Source: CAVQCJ01 sp963849365
GTDB lineage: Bacteria > Actinomycetota > Actinomycetes > Prado026
Length of the DNA: 64,000 nt
Direction: 5' to 3'
NCBI GenBank assembly: GCA_963849365.1
Contig: CAWKHA010000001.1
Span: 558,001 to 622,000, forward strand
Below, piece after piece: positions 29,339-38,661 of the stretch. A program made the position numbers and the translations under genes. The notes under the pieces are model-generated. The model worked only from the letters and a program-made list of their open reading frames with translations. It made no database searches and was not told the origin of the DNA. The number at the start of each line of letters is the position of its first letter. Positions within the stretch are counted from its first letter, which is position 1.

Positions 29339-30333
29339 TCAGCCTGCGGCCGCGTCCAGTGCCACGAGGAGTTCGCGGCCGTACTCCGACCACCCGTCGG
29401 CGTGCTCGCGCATGCCCGGGTCGTCCAGGCCGGTGATAAGCGCGCGCCAGGTCAGGCCCCGCCCGAGCAGTCCGAGCGGTCGCACGCTCACGGCGACGGC
29501 TTCGAGCTCGCCGATCGGCGCGCAGTCCGTCCACGGCTCCAGCGCCGCCCGGTAGAGCCGGGTCAGCTCGGGTCCGTCCGGCGCGAGCCCCAGCCGGTCC
29601 GACAGCACCCGCTGCAGCACGACCAGCGACACGAACGGGTGCCCGATGCACGAGTCGCCGAAGCCGCCGATGCGGAACCGCTGCCCCGCCACGAAGACGT
29701 TGCCGTCGTGCAGGTCGGAGTGGTCGATGCTGTCGCCGGCCACCGCAGCGGCCCGCCTCGCGAGGTCGTCCAGGACCGGGACGCGGGCCAGCAGCCGGTC
29801 ACGTTCGAGCGCGGTCAGCGCTCCGACCTGGCCGGCGGCGCCGGACTCCTCGTCGTCGCCCAGTGCCGCGGCGAGCAGATCGCCCACCGGTGGCAGCGCC
29901 GGTCCAGGGCCCCGGCGGCCAGGAGCTCGGCCGAGTGCGAGGCCGCCGCCCGTTACAGGTCTCCGTACGCCGCCAGCACCGGCTCCAGCAGCCGCAGGTC
30001 GGCGGCGGCTCCGACCCGGGTCCGGATCTTCTCGCCGGCGTCGCGGCTCAGCAGCCAGCACCGCTCGTCGTCGGACGCGAGCATCTCCAGCACGGCGCCG
30101 GGACGCAGCCGGGCCAGCACCCGGGTGAGCGGAGCCTCGCGCGCGAGGAGCCCGGTGTGCGCCTTGAACCACAGCGTGCCGCCATCGGTCGGCACCCGGA
30201 GCGCCGTGGCCCACGGCCGGACGTGCACCCGCTCGAACGGCCCGGCCGGCCGCAGCCGCAGCTCGTCCAGCTGGTCGCGCACCCACTGCTCCTGCCCGGC
30301 GAAGTCCTCGACGGGGCCCGGACCGATGCTCAC
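29339..30333 (-). pseudogene. Phosphotransferase (aminoglycoside-phosphotransferase fold), disrupted
   Basis: The GTG at 30333 overlaps the helicase stop (GTGA) and opens a frame with VEDFAGQEQWVRDQLDEL, VPTDGGTLWFKAHTGLLARE and SRDAGEKIRTRVG, the N-lobe of an APH-type kinase. It stops at TAA 29953-29955 after AAYGDL. The same frame then continues sensibly (RAAASHSAELLAAGALDRR), but near 29895-29900 one base is missing and the rest, including SIDHSDLHDGNVFVAGQ and the metal-binding FGDSCIGHPF, lies in another frame down to 29339. The total length is 3n+2. So there are two lesions, a nonsense codon (probably from a Gln codon) and a -1 frameshift. Two lesions favour a true pseudogene over one read error. 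Confidence 0.8.
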
Positions 30334-32414
30334 GGGGCCGGGGCGGGCGCGCCGGCCCGAGGGGTCCTGACCTGCTCTTCGGCGTCGGCCTGCGCCAGCG
30401 CGCGCAGCGAGCGGCGGACCTGCTCGCGGTCCTCCGTCGGCCAGAACGGCGGCAGGGAGCGGCGCAGGAACCCGGCGTACCGGGCGGTGGACAGCCGCGA
30501 GTCGAGGACCGCGACGACGCCGCGGTCGGTCGATGACCGGATGAGCCGGCCGGAGCCCTGTGCCAGCAGCAGGGCGGCCGAGGCGGCGCTGACGGTCATG
30601 AAGCCCGCCGGTCCCGCCGCGTCCTGACGGGCCCGGACCAGCGGGTCGTCCGGGCGCGGGAACGGGATCCGGTCGATGACGACCAGGTGGCACGCGGCCC
30701 CCGGGACGTCCACGCCCTGCCACAGCGACAACGTCCCGAACAGGCACGTGGACCGCTCAGCCGAGAAGCGCCGGACCAGCTCGGCGGTCGCGTCGTCGCC
30801 CTGGCACAGCACCTCGACGTCGAGCCGCTCGCGCATCGCCTCGGCCGCCTGCACGGCGGCCCGCTGGGAGGAGAACAGCCCCAGGGTCCGTCCGCCGGCG
30901 GCCTCGACCAGACCGGCGAGCTCGTCGAGCGTCTCGCCTGCCAGGCCGTCTCGCCCCGGAGGCGGCAGGTGCCCGGCGACGTACAGGATCCCCTGCCGGG
31001 CGTAGTCGAAAGGCGAGCCGACATCGAGGCCGGACCAGCGCGGCGCGGGCAGTGCCGGGGCGGCATCGTCGGTTCCATGGTCTGGTTCCGAGCCGTCCGC
31101 TGGCTCGAGCAGGCCGAGCCCGCGCGCCACGGTGTCGAAGGACCCGCCGAGCTCGAGGGTCGCCGAGGTGAGCACCACCGTGGACTCGCCGAAGAGCTGG
31201 CGGCGCAGCAGCCCGGCGACGGACATCGGCGCCCGGTACAGCACGGCCGGTCTGCGGTCGGTGGCCGGCGTCACCCAGATCACGTCGGACGGGCCGGCGG
31301 CCACGACCCTGCCGGCGATCTCGTGCAGCTCCTCGACGGCGGCGCGCGCCTGTGTACGTGCCGCGTCCACGCCCCCCTCGGCGCCGGACCGATCCTTCCC
31401 CGACGTCTCGGACAGGGCCAGGTGGCCGACGTCCCGGACGGCCACCATCGCGTCGAACAACAGCCCGCGGACGCCGTCGAGTCGCCCCGGCTCGCAGCCG
31501 GCCAGGCCTTCCGCCACCGCCTCGCCGGCGAGGACGAGCGCGTCGTGCGTCTCGGGCGCGACGTACCGCCTGATCCGTCGCGCGGCCCGCTCGACGGCCG
31601 CGGCGGTGAGCTCGTCGGTGACGGCGCCGGTGGCCCGGTCGACCAGTTCGTGCGCCTCGTCCACCACGACCACGTCGTGCTCGGGCAGCAGCCGGATCCC
31701 GGCGAACGCGTCGATCGCGAGCATCGCGTGGTTGGTGACGACGATGTCGGCGCGACGGGCCCGGTCGCGGGCCAGCTCGGCGAAGCACTCGTCCCCGTAC
31801 GGGCAGCGCGTCGCGCCGAGGCACTCGTGCGAGGTCACCGACAGGGCCCGCCAGGCCCGCTCGGCGGGTGACGGGACCAGCTCGTCGCGATCCCCGGTCG
31901 CCGTCTCGTCGGCCCAGGCCCGGATCCGCACGACGTCGCGACCGAGCGCCGTCGCCGGCCCCGGCGCGAACAGCGCGTCGTCGTCGGCTCCGGCGCTGTC
32001 GTCCGGCGCACCCTCGGCGAGGCGGTGCCGGCAGGCGTAGTGCTGGCGCCCCTTGAGGATCGCGAACTCCGGTCGCCGGCCGAGCAGCGGCTCGAGGCTG
32101 TCCGCGATCAGCGGCAGGTCGCGCTCGACGAGCTGGCGCTGCAGCGCGATGGTGGCCGTCGCGACCACCACCGGCTGCTTGCCGGCGGCGGCGTGCAGGA
32201 CGGCCGGGACGAGGTAGGCCAGCGACTTCCCGGTCCCGGTGCCGGCCTGGACGAGCAGGTGCTCGCCGGACTGCATGGCCGCCTGCACGGCTTGGACCAT
32301 CCGCCGCTGTCCGTCCCGGGGCTCGCCACCCACGCCGGCCACGGCGGCGTCCAACGCCTCGAGGACGTCGACCTCGTCGCGCCGCCGTCGGGCTGCAGCG
32401 TCAGCCGTCGCCAT
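30330..32414 (-). CDS. DinG/XPD-type ATP-dependent DNA helicase
   Basis: 694 residues. A superfamily 2 helicase with iron-sulfur cluster, likely in DNA repair. Motifs: Walker A QAGTGTGKSLAYLVPA near residue 60, four Cys for the cluster (HYACRHR and ECLGATRCPYGDEC), Walker B VVVVDEAHEL, and motif VI QGSGRLIRSSTDRG near the C-terminus. These match the actinobacterial DinG-like helicase found beside hflX. The ATG at 32414 lies inside the 3' end of hflX (14-bp overlap), so translation is probably coupled. Its stop overlaps the start of the disrupted phosphotransferase. Confidence 0.92.
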   Translation of the reverse strand: MATADAAARRRRDEVDVLEALDAAVAGVGGEPRDGQRRMVQAVQAAMQSGEHLLVQAGTGTGKSLAYLVPAVLHAAAGKQPVVVATATIALQRQLVERDLPLIADSLEPLLGRRPEFAILKGRQHYACRHRLAEGAPDDSAGADDDALFAPGPATALGRDVVRIRAWADETATGDRDELVPSPAERAWRALSVTSHECLGATRCPYGDECFAELARDRARRADIVVTNHAMLAIDAFAGIRLLPEHDVVVVDEAHELVDRATGAVTDELTAAAVERAARRIRRYVAPETHDALVLAGEAVAEGLAGCEPGRLDGVRGLLFDAMVAVRDVGHLALSETSGKDRSGAEGGVDAARTQARAAVEELHEIAGRVVAAGPSDVIWVTPATDRRPAVLYRAPMSVAGLLRRQLFGESTVVLTSATLELGGSFDTVARGLGLLEPADGSEPDHGTDDAAPALPAPRWSGLDVGSPFDYARQGILYVAGHLPPPGRDGLAGETLDELAGLVEAAGGRTLGLFSSQRAAVQAAEAMRERLDVEVLCQGDDATAELVRRFSAERSTCLFGTLSLWQGVDVPGAACHLVVIDRIPFPRPDDPLVRARQDAAGPAGFMTVSAASAALLLAQGSGRLIRSSTDRGVVAVLDSRLSTARYAGFLRRSLPPFWPTEDREQVRRSLRALAQADAEEQVRTPRAGAPAPAP

Positions 32415-33822
32415 GGTCGCCAGGGGGCGCGCCGGAACCGACGGCGTACCGCTCGAGCTCGGCCGCCAGCATCGCGCCCACGCGGGCGTGCAGCAGGGTG
32501 CCGTCCGCCGTGTGCTCCTCGGTCAGCACCACGCCGGTCCGGTGCGCCCGCGAGACCAGACCCCCTTGGTCGTACGGGATGAGGGCACGGATCTCGACCT
32601 GCGGCCGGGGCAGGTCCTGCTCGATCGCGGCCTGCAGCTCGGCCAGTCCCTCCCCGGTGCGGGCCGAGACCACGACGCTGTGCGGTTCGTTGCGCAGCAG
32701 GCGGGCCAGGACCATCGGGTCGGCGGCGTCGGCCTTGTTGACCACGACGATCTCGGGGACGCGGGTGGCGTCGATCTCGCGGAGCACCTCGCGCACGGCC
32801 GCGATCTGCCCTTCCGGGTCCTCGATCGAGCCGTCGACGACGTGCAGCATCAGGTCGGCCTGGGCCACCTCCTCCAGCGTCGAGCGGAACGCCTCGACGA
32901 GCTGGTGCGGCAGGTGCCGGACGAAGCCGACGGTGTCGGTGAGCGTGTACTGCCGGCCGTCCGGCGTGGTGGCCTGGCGCACGGTCGGGTCGAGGGTGGC
33001 GAACAGAGCGTCCTCCACCAGGACGCCCGCGCCGGTCAGCCGGTTGAGCAGGCTGGACTTGCCGGCGTTCGTGTACCCGGTGATCGCCACGGACGGGACC
33101 TGCCCGCGGCGACGTTCGGCGCGCATCGTGTCCCGGGCGGTCCCCATCGTCGCCAGCTCGCGCCGCAGCCGGGCCATCTTGGTACGGATCCGGCGCCGGT
33201 CCGTCTCGATCTTGGTCTCGCCCGGTCCCCGGGTCCCGATGCCGCCGCCCTGCGAGCCGACCCGCCCACCGGCCTGGCGGGACATCGACTCGCCCCAGCC
33301 GCGCAGCCTCGGGAGCATGTACTGCATCTGCGCCAGCTGCACCTGCGCCTTGCCCTCCCGGCTCTTGGCGTGCTGGGCGAAGATGTCCAGGATGAGCGCG
33401 GTCCGGTCGATGACCTTGACCTTGACGACGTCCTCGAGCTGGTTCAGCTGGCCGGGCGTGAGCTCGCCGTCCAGGATCACGGTGTCGGCGCCGGTCGACA
33501 GCACGACATCACGCACCTCGCGGGCCTTTCCGGAGCCGATGAAGGTCGCCGGGTCGGGGCGGTCGCGGCGCTGCACGAGACCGTCGAGCACCTGCGAGCC
33601 GGCCGTCTCGGCGAGCGCCGCCAGCTCGCGCAGGGAGCTCTCGGCGTCGCCGAGGGTCCCTTCGGTCCACACGCCCACGAGGACGACCCGCTCCAGCCGC
33701 AGCTGCCGGTACTCGACCTCGGTGACGTCCTGCAGCTCGGTGGACAGACCCACGACGCGTCGCAGCGCCTGCCGGTCGGACAGGTCCTGCTGATCGGGGT
33801 AGACGGGATCTGGCTGGGTCAT
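32401..33822 (-). CDS. hflX: GTPase HflX
   Basis: 473 residues from the ATG at 33822, which overlaps the stop of the preceding gene (ATGA); the long upstream extension of the frame is spurious. HflX binds ribosomes and splits stalled 70S under stress. The N-terminal domain has VILDGELTPGQLNQLEDV and the glycine-rich linker GGGIGTRGPGETKIETDRRR; the G domain has GYTNAGKSSLLNRL (G1), TVRQATTPDGRQ (G2 region), DTVGFVRHLPHQLVEAF (G3) and VVNKADAADP (G4). No strong ribosome binding site is seen, consistent with translational coupling. Confidence 0.96.
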   Translation of the reverse strand: MTQPDPVYPDQQDLSDRQALRRVVGLSTELQDVTEVEYRQLRLERVVLVGVWTEGTLGDAESSLRELAALAETAGSQVLDGLVQRRDRPDPATFIGSGKAREVRDVVLSTGADTVILDGELTPGQLNQLEDVVKVKVIDRTALILDIFAQHAKSREGKAQVQLAQMQYMLPRLRGWGESMSRQAGGRVGSQGGGIGTRGPGETKIETDRRRIRTKMARLRRELATMGTARDTMRAERRRGQVPSVAITGYTNAGKSSLLNRLTGAGVLVEDALFATLDPTVRQATTPDGRQYTLTDTVGFVRHLPHQLVEAFRSTLEEVAQADLMLHVVDGSIEDPEGQIAAVREVLREIDATRVPEIVVVNKADAADPMVLARLLRNEPHSVVVSARTGEGLAELQAAIEQDLPRPQVEIRALIPYDQGGLVSRAHRTGVVLTEEHTADGTLLHARVGAMLAAELERYAVGSGAPPGDHGDG

Positions 33823-34580
33823 CGCCCACCCAGGGTCGCACGCGCGGCGAGATGGGCCGCCACCCTTTCCAGGCCGCTCGCGAGCCCGGCGAGCTCGGCG
33901 TCGTCGAGCACGGCGTACGCCCGCGCGGCGGCTGCCTCGGTCCGGGCCTCCACCTCGGCCCGGGCCTGGACGAACGGGGCCGGGTCCTCGAACGGGCCCG
34001 TCCAGCCGAAGAAGGTCGCGTTCGCCTCCCCGCCGGGCCCGGCCAGGACCGCCTGCAGCGGCGTCAGCCGGCTGGTGACGACCGCGCCGACGTGCAGGCC
34101 GCCGCGGTGCTCTCGCAGCAGCTGCAGGCCGTGCGTGAGCCGCGCCTCGTCGTCGGCGGGCAGAGGCAGCGCGCGCCAGGCCGCGAACAGCGGCAGGCCG
34201 GCGATGTCGGCCTGCCTCGCGACGGTCAGCGCCAGCTCGGCCAGGCGCCCGGCACCGTCCAGTCCTGCCAGCCGGGCCCGGCCCCACTCGTGGCAGGCGT
34301 GCGCGTACCGCAGCCCGCTCGCGTGGATGTCGTCGACGGCCTCGAGCGCTGCCCGCCATCCGGCGCGGACGACGTCGGCCGGGTAGAAGGCCACCGCGGC
34401 GGCGACCACGTCGGCGTCGACCGGGCCGAGCAGCCCGCACCGCCCGGCGAAGTACGAGGTCCACACCCCGTGGAAGCCCTGCTCGACCGCCGCGGCCTTG
34501 GCGTAGCGGGAGATCATGAACGCGCCGCCCAGCACGGGGACCAGCGTGCCGATCGAGCCGGGAAACGCTTCGTCGGTCAC
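33819..34580 (-). CDS. SCO6745-family protein of unknown function
   Basis: 253 residues, helical. The pattern GFHGVWTSYFAGRCGLLGPV, AFYPADVVRAGWRAALEAVD and GLPLFAAWRALPLPADDEAR with HVGAVVTSRLTPLQAVLA matches the SCO6745 family of actinobacteria as I recall it, a group with no proven function. The conserved Trp, Tyr and Arg residues in WTSYFAGR suggest a small-molecule pocket. It is embedded by 4-bp overlaps between dapF (upstream) and hflX (downstream), so it is expressed with them. Confidence 0.75.
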   Translation of the reverse strand: MTDEAFPGSIGTLVPVLGGAFMISRYAKAAAVEQGFHGVWTSYFAGRCGLLGPVDADVVAAAVAFYPADVVRAGWRAALEAVDDIHASGLRYAHACHEWGRARLAGLDGAGRLAELALTVARQADIAGLPLFAAWRALPLPADDEARLTHGLQLLREHRGGLHVGAVVTSRLTPLQAVLAGPGGEANATFFGWTGPFEDPAPFVQARAEVEARTEAAAARAYAVLDDAELAGLASGLERVAAHLAARATLGGR

Positions 34581-35455
34581 GGGTGCAGCTCCTCCAGCCA
34601 GGACGGGTCGAGCGTGCCGGAGGCCACCAGGACAGCCGGCCCGGTGAGCTGGACCGAGCCGTCAGCGGTCGCGCGCAGGACCAGCCGGCCGCCGGGGACG
34701 TCGACGGTCCACGAGTCGGGCGCACCGGAGCCGAACCGGGCGCGGGTGGCGGCGAACACCGCGCACGCGCCCGTCCCGCAGGACTGCGTCTCGCCGACTC
34801 CCCGTTCGTGCACGCGCATGGCGACGTGGCCCGGTTCCAGCACGCGCGCGAACTCCACGTTCACACCCGAGGGGAACGCCCCGGCCGGCCGTACTTCAGG
34901 TGCTTCGCGCAGCGGGCCCGGCTCGGCGAGGTCGTCCACGAACACGACCGCGTGCGGGTTGCCGACGTCGACGGCGACGGCGGGACGCCACCCGGCCGGC
35001 GGGCCGGCGACCAGGACCTCGACATCGTCCGGCCCGGGGAAGCCCGCGGGCCCCATGTCCACGGTGACGCGGCCGTCGCGGTGCACCTGCACGGCGCGCA
35101 CCCCCGCCCGGGTGCCGACCGCGAACGTCCCCGGCGCCTGCAGTCCGGCGGCGACCAGGTAGGTCGCGAAGACGCGGACGCCGTTCCCGCACATCTCGGC
35201 GACGGAACCGTCGGCGTTGCGGTAGTCCATGAACCACTCGGCGCCGGTCGCGCCGTCGGGCCCGGCGTCCCCGGACGCGACGAGCGCGCTCGGCACGACG
35301 CGCAGCACGCCGTCCCCGCCCACCCCGGTGCGCCGGTCGCAGATGGCCGCGACCACCGCGGGCCGCAGGTCGAGCGAGCCGGTGGGGTCGGGGAGCAGCA
35401 CGAAGTCGTTCCCGGTGCCGTGACCCTTGACGAAGGGCCACCCGACGTCGCTCAC
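34577..35455 (-). CDS. dapF: Diaminopimelate epimerase
   Basis: 292 residues. It converts LL- to meso-diaminopimelate for lysine and peptidoglycan. Both catalytic cysteines are present: the first in EMCGNGVRVF, the second in TQSCGTGACAVF. The N-terminal KGHGTGNDFVLLPDP and DRRTGVGGDGVLRV loops are typical. The gene overlaps the glycosyltransferase gene upstream (4 bp) and the SCO6745-family gene downstream (4 bp). dapA, from the same pathway, is at the right end of the window. Confidence 0.97.
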   Translation of the reverse strand: MSDVGWPFVKGHGTGNDFVLLPDPTGSLDLRPAVVAAICDRRTGVGGDGVLRVVPSALVASGDAGPDGATGAEWFMDYRNADGSVAEMCGNGVRVFATYLVAAGLQAPGTFAVGTRAGVRAVQVHRDGRVTVDMGPAGFPGPDDVEVLVAGPPAGWRPAVAVDVGNPHAVVFVDDLAEPGPLREAPEVRPAGAFPSGVNVEFARVLEPGHVAMRVHERGVGETQSCGTGACAVFAATRARFGSGAPDSWTVDVPGGRLVLRATADGSVQLTGPAVLVASGTLDPSWLEELHP

Positions 35456-36609
35456 CGGTCCAGCGTACGGGCCTTGAGCAGCTCGGCGGCGCGGCCGTAC
35501 ACAGCCTCGGTCCGCGGCAGCACGTCCTCCCAGGTCACCACCGGGGGGACCGTGCGGTTGTGCTCGGCGATCGTCGCGCGCAGCCCGGGCGAGCGCAGCA
35601 GCCGGACCAGACCGCTGACCAGCTCGCCGTCGTTGGCCGCGAGCAGCCCCTCGCGCTCGTCGGCCACGAACTCACGGATGCCGCTGTTGGCCTTGGCCAG
35701 GACCGGCAGCCCGGCGCAGCGTGCCTCCAGCGCGGCGATCCCGAACGACTCCAGGTTGGCCGGCGCGACGAAGACGTCCGCCCGCTCGTAGATGCTCTTG
35801 ATCTCCTCGCGCCCCAGCCGGCCGGTCAGCTCGACCCAGGAGTCCATCCCGGTCCGGCGCAGGTAGCGCTGCAGCGACCGGCGTTCGGGACCCTCGCCGA
35901 TGACGAGCCCGCGGATCCGGGTCGCCGACGGGACCAGGTCGCGGGCCTCGCGCAGCGTGCGCAGCAGCTGCACCGGCCGCTTGCGGGGAGCCAGCCGCAT
36001 CACCGAGACGACGAGCACGTCGTCGGGGTCCCGCGGTCGCGGGGTCACCGCCCACTCGTCCGGGTCGATGCCGTTGGGGAGCACCTCGACCTCGATCTCG
36101 CGGCCGCCGATCCGGCGCAACGGCACCGCCGCGACGTCGCTCACCGCCGAGAACACGACCGGCCACCGGCTCCAGTGCGCCCGCTGGTCGACGAGCCGGA
36201 AGGCCGGGGTCAGGTAGCCCCACAGACAGTGCAGGGTGACCACGGTGGGAACGCCGGCCTTGGCGGTGACCGGGGCGGCGAAGAACGCGAAGGGCGACAC
36301 CACCCCGGCGTGCACGTGCGCGACGTCGAACGTGTGCTCGGCCAGCACCCGCCGTACGCCGGCGTTCGCGCGTGGGTTGACGGGCAGCTCGTACGGGAGC
36401 GGGAGGGCGAGGCGGTGCACCGTCACGCCGTCGGCGCCGTCGTCGTCGGCGGGCCCGGTCTGGCCGGGGGCGGAGGGCGTCGTGGTCACCACGTGCACCT
36501 CGTGACCCGCCGCCAGCTGGCGCCGCGCGAGGTCCCGCACCTGCATCTCGATCCCACCGAGGCGGGGCAGGTAACAGTCGGTGAGGTGGACGATCCGCAC
36601 GGGCTGCAC
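35452..36609 (-). CDS. Glycosyltransferase family 4 protein
   Basis: 385 residues, GT-B fold. The N-terminal domain starts VRIVHLTDCYLPRLGGIEMQ with the usual GG(I/V)E donor-side loop; the C-terminal domain has VVSVMRLAPRKRPVQLLRTL, VIGEGPERRSL, and the nucleotide-sugar motif FVAPANLESFGIAALEARCAG (E-x7-E). It uses a nucleotide sugar to modify a lipid or glycan, with no specific acceptor predictable. The GTG start at 36609 gives no clear ribosome binding site; a second GTG four codons in is possible. It heads the overlapping gene chain to dapF and hflX and is divergent from the PIG-L deacetylase. Confidence 0.88.
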   Translation of the reverse strand: MQPVRIVHLTDCYLPRLGGIEMQVRDLARRQLAAGHEVHVVTTTPSAPGQTGPADDDGADGVTVHRLALPLPYELPVNPRANAGVRRVLAEHTFDVAHVHAGVVSPFAFFAAPVTAKAGVPTVVTLHCLWGYLTPAFRLVDQRAHWSRWPVVFSAVSDVAAVPLRRIGGREIEVEVLPNGIDPDEWAVTPRPRDPDDVLVVSVMRLAPRKRPVQLLRTLREARDLVPSATRIRGLVIGEGPERRSLQRYLRRTGMDSWVELTGRLGREEIKSIYERADVFVAPANLESFGIAALEARCAGLPVLAKANSGIREFVADEREGLLAANDGELVSGLVRLLRSPGLRATIAEHNRTVPPVVTWEDVLPRTEAVYGRAAELLKARTLDR

Positions 36610-36670
36610 CGTACCCGCCGTTCGGGCGGCGGTCCGGGACCTGGGTGCCGGCGTAGGGGAGCATGGGCGC

Positions 36671-37495
36671 GTGGCCTACACGCTGGTCGCGTTCCACGCG
36701 CACCCGGACGACGAGGCGCTGCTCACCGCCGGCACGATGGCGCGCGCCTCGGCGGAAGGCCACCGGGTCGTGCTGGTGGTGGCCACCGACGGCGGCCGCG
36801 GGCTGGTCGGCTCGGACTTCCTCGCCGGCGGCGAGACGCTGGCGGACCGCCGGCTGGGCGAGCTGCGGCGGTCCGCGACGGCGCTGGGCTGCGCGCGGGT
36901 GGAGCCGCTCGGCTACGCCGACTCGGGCCTGCACGGCACCGAGGGGGGCCCGGAGGCGTTCGCCACCGCAGCTGTCGACGAGGCGGCCGGGCGGCTGGCC
37001 AAGGTGCTGGCCGAGGAAGGCGCGGACGCGCTGACGGTCTACGACCCGGCCGGAGGCTACGGCCACCCCGACCACGTCCAGGTGCACCGGGTCGGCACCC
37101 GGGCGGCCGAGCTGGCCGGGACCCCGGTGGTGCTGGAGGCCACGGTCCCGCGCGACCTGCTGGCCCGGGCGGTACGGGCGGTCGGCCGGGTCTACCGGTT
37201 CCCGCCCGAGTTCGACCCGACATCCTTCGAGCGCGCCTACAGCCCACGGGCGGTGATCACGCACCGGGTGGACGTCCGCCGGTACGCCGTGCGCAAGCGG
37301 GTCTCGATGGCGGCGCACGCCAGCCAGGCCACCGCGGACGGGGCCGACCGGACGCTGGCGGCTTTCGGCCGGATCCCGTCGCCGTTGTTCAGGCAGGTCT
37401 TCGGCCACGAGTGGTTCGTGGAGCACGGCCGCACGCCGGGACGCCCGGTCGACGACATCTGGGCCAGCCTGCGCGAGCCGGGGGCGGCGCGATGA
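36671..37495 (+). CDS. PIG-L family deacetylase
   Basis: 274 residues from the GTG at 36671, with GGGGAGC 8 nt upstream. Zinc-dependent N-deacetylase acting on GlcNAc-type substrates (the MshB/mycothiol-conjugate amidase fold). The metal motif AHPDDEALLTAG is at residues ~10-21 and the second metal His is in GGYGHPDHVQVHRVG. The end of the gene overlaps the next start by 4 bp. The pairing with a glycosyltransferase across the divergent promoter suggests a role in glycan or thiol-sugar metabolism, which is inference. Confidence 0.9.
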   Translation: MAYTLVAFHAHPDDEALLTAGTMARASAEGHRVVLVVATDGGRGLVGSDFLAGGETLADRRLGELRRSATALGCARVEPLGYADSGLHGTEGGPEAFATAAVDEAAGRLAKVLAEEGADALTVYDPAGGYGHPDHVQVHRVGTRAAELAGTPVVLEATVPRDLLARAVRAVGRVYRFPPEFDPTSFERAYSPRAVITHRVDVRRYAVRKRVSMAAHASQATADGADRTLAAFGRIPSPLFRQVFGHEWFVEHGRTPGRPVDDIWASLREPGAAR

Positions 37496-38661
37496 GCGCG
37501 ACGAGCCGGGGCCAGCGGCTGGTTGTCCGAGTCCTGCAGGTCATCGCCTCGTTCATCGTGGTCGGCCTGCTCTTCGCGTACGTGCTGCCGCGGGTCACCG
37601 GCGCGGACGGGCACGAGGTCCTGCGCCACCTGTCCAAGCTGAGCTGGACCCAGGTCACCGCTCTGCTGGTCGTGTGGCTGGCCGGTCTGTGGGCGTACAC
37701 CTTCGTGCTGTGCGGATCGCTGCCGGGCCTGACCCACATGCAGGCGCTCACGCTCAACCTGTCGGGCAGCGCCGTCTCCAACCTGGTCCCGTTCGGTGGG
37801 GCTGTCGGGATCGGCGTGACGTTCGCGATGACGGCCTCGTGGGGGTTCCGGCCCTCGCGCGTGGCCCTGTCGACGGTCGTGACCGGGCTGTGGAACGTCC
37901 TGACCAAGCTGGCCCTGCCGCTGGTCGCGCTCGTCGGTCTCCTGCTCACCGGGAACATCGCCGACAGGCGCCTGGTCGTCGCCTCGGCGGTGGCCGCCGT
38001 CCTGCTCGCCGTGGTCGTCGGCGCGATGGTGGGTGCGCTGTCCAGCGAGCGGTTCACGCGGTGGATCGCGGTGGGTGTCGAGGCCGTCGGCTCCCGGGTC
38101 CTGCGGCTGGCGCGCTCGCACCGCCAGGTGCACTGGGACCGGAGCGTGCTGAGCCTGCGGCACCGCACGATCGGCCTGATGCGCGCCGGCGCCGTGAAGA
38201 TGAGCGCGGGCATGGTGGCGTACGCGCTCCTGCAGGCCGTGCTGGCGTGGATGTGCCTGCGCGCCGTGGGCAGCGACCTGAGCGTCGCCGAGGTGTTCGC
38301 GGGCTACGCCTTCGGCCGGCTGCTGACGTCGGTCGTCGCCACGCCCAGCGGGGTCGGGATCGCGGAGACGGGGTCCGCCGGGCTGCTCGTGGCGTTCGGC
38401 GGCGACCCGGTCACCTCGACGGCGGGTGTCCTGCTGTTCAGCCTGTTCACCTACCTGATCGAGATCCCGGTCGGCGGTATCGGCTGGCTGATCTGGGGGC
38501 TGTACACGCCCTGGCGCAAGCCCATGCCCGCCGCCGAGCCCGAGGGACCGGTGGGCGATCCCGGTCAGGAGACCGCGTCGGCGGCGGCTTCCGCGGCTTC
38601 GACGGCTTCGACGGCTTCGACGGCTGCGACGGCCGACCCGAACGTCCCCGGGTCGTCGTAG
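37492..38661 (+). CDS. YbhN/LPG-synthase-TM-like flippase family membrane protein
   Basis: 389 residues with about eight transmembrane helices. The family signature is visible as NLSGSAVSNLVPFGGAVGIG and TSVVATPSGVGIAETGSAGL, the paired re-entrant motifs of the UPF0104/lysylphosphatidylglycerol synthase membrane domain. It probably moves a lipid-linked precursor. Residues ~350-389 are an Ala/Ser/Thr-rich tail encoded by a 9-bp tandem repeat, and the last 97 bp overlap the 3' end of miaA on the opposite strand. The ATG overlaps the deacetylase stop (ATGA), so translation is coupled. Confidence 0.88.
   Translation: MSATSRGQRLVVRVLQVIASFIVVGLLFAYVLPRVTGADGHEVLRHLSKLSWTQVTALLVVWLAGLWAYTFVLCGSLPGLTHMQALTLNLSGSAVSNLVPFGGAVGIGVTFAMTASWGFRPSRVALSTVVTGLWNVLTKLALPLVALVGLLLTGNIADRRLVVASAVAAVLLAVVVGAMVGALSSERFTRWIAVGVEAVGSRVLRLARSHRQVHWDRSVLSLRHRTIGLMRAGAVKMSAGMVAYALLQAVLAWMCLRAVGSDLSVAEVFAGYAFGRLLTSVVATPSGVGIAETGSAGLLVAFGGDPVTSTAGVLLFSLFTYLIEIPVGGIGWLIWGLYTPWRKPMPAAEPEGPVGDPGQETASAAASAASTASTASTAATADPNVPGSS

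Noticed and set aside
35560..37491. Long plus-strand extension of the YbhN-like frame
   Set aside because: It runs antisense to the glycosyltransferase gene and over the deacetylase; only the part from 37492 shows a family, with an ATGA overlap start.
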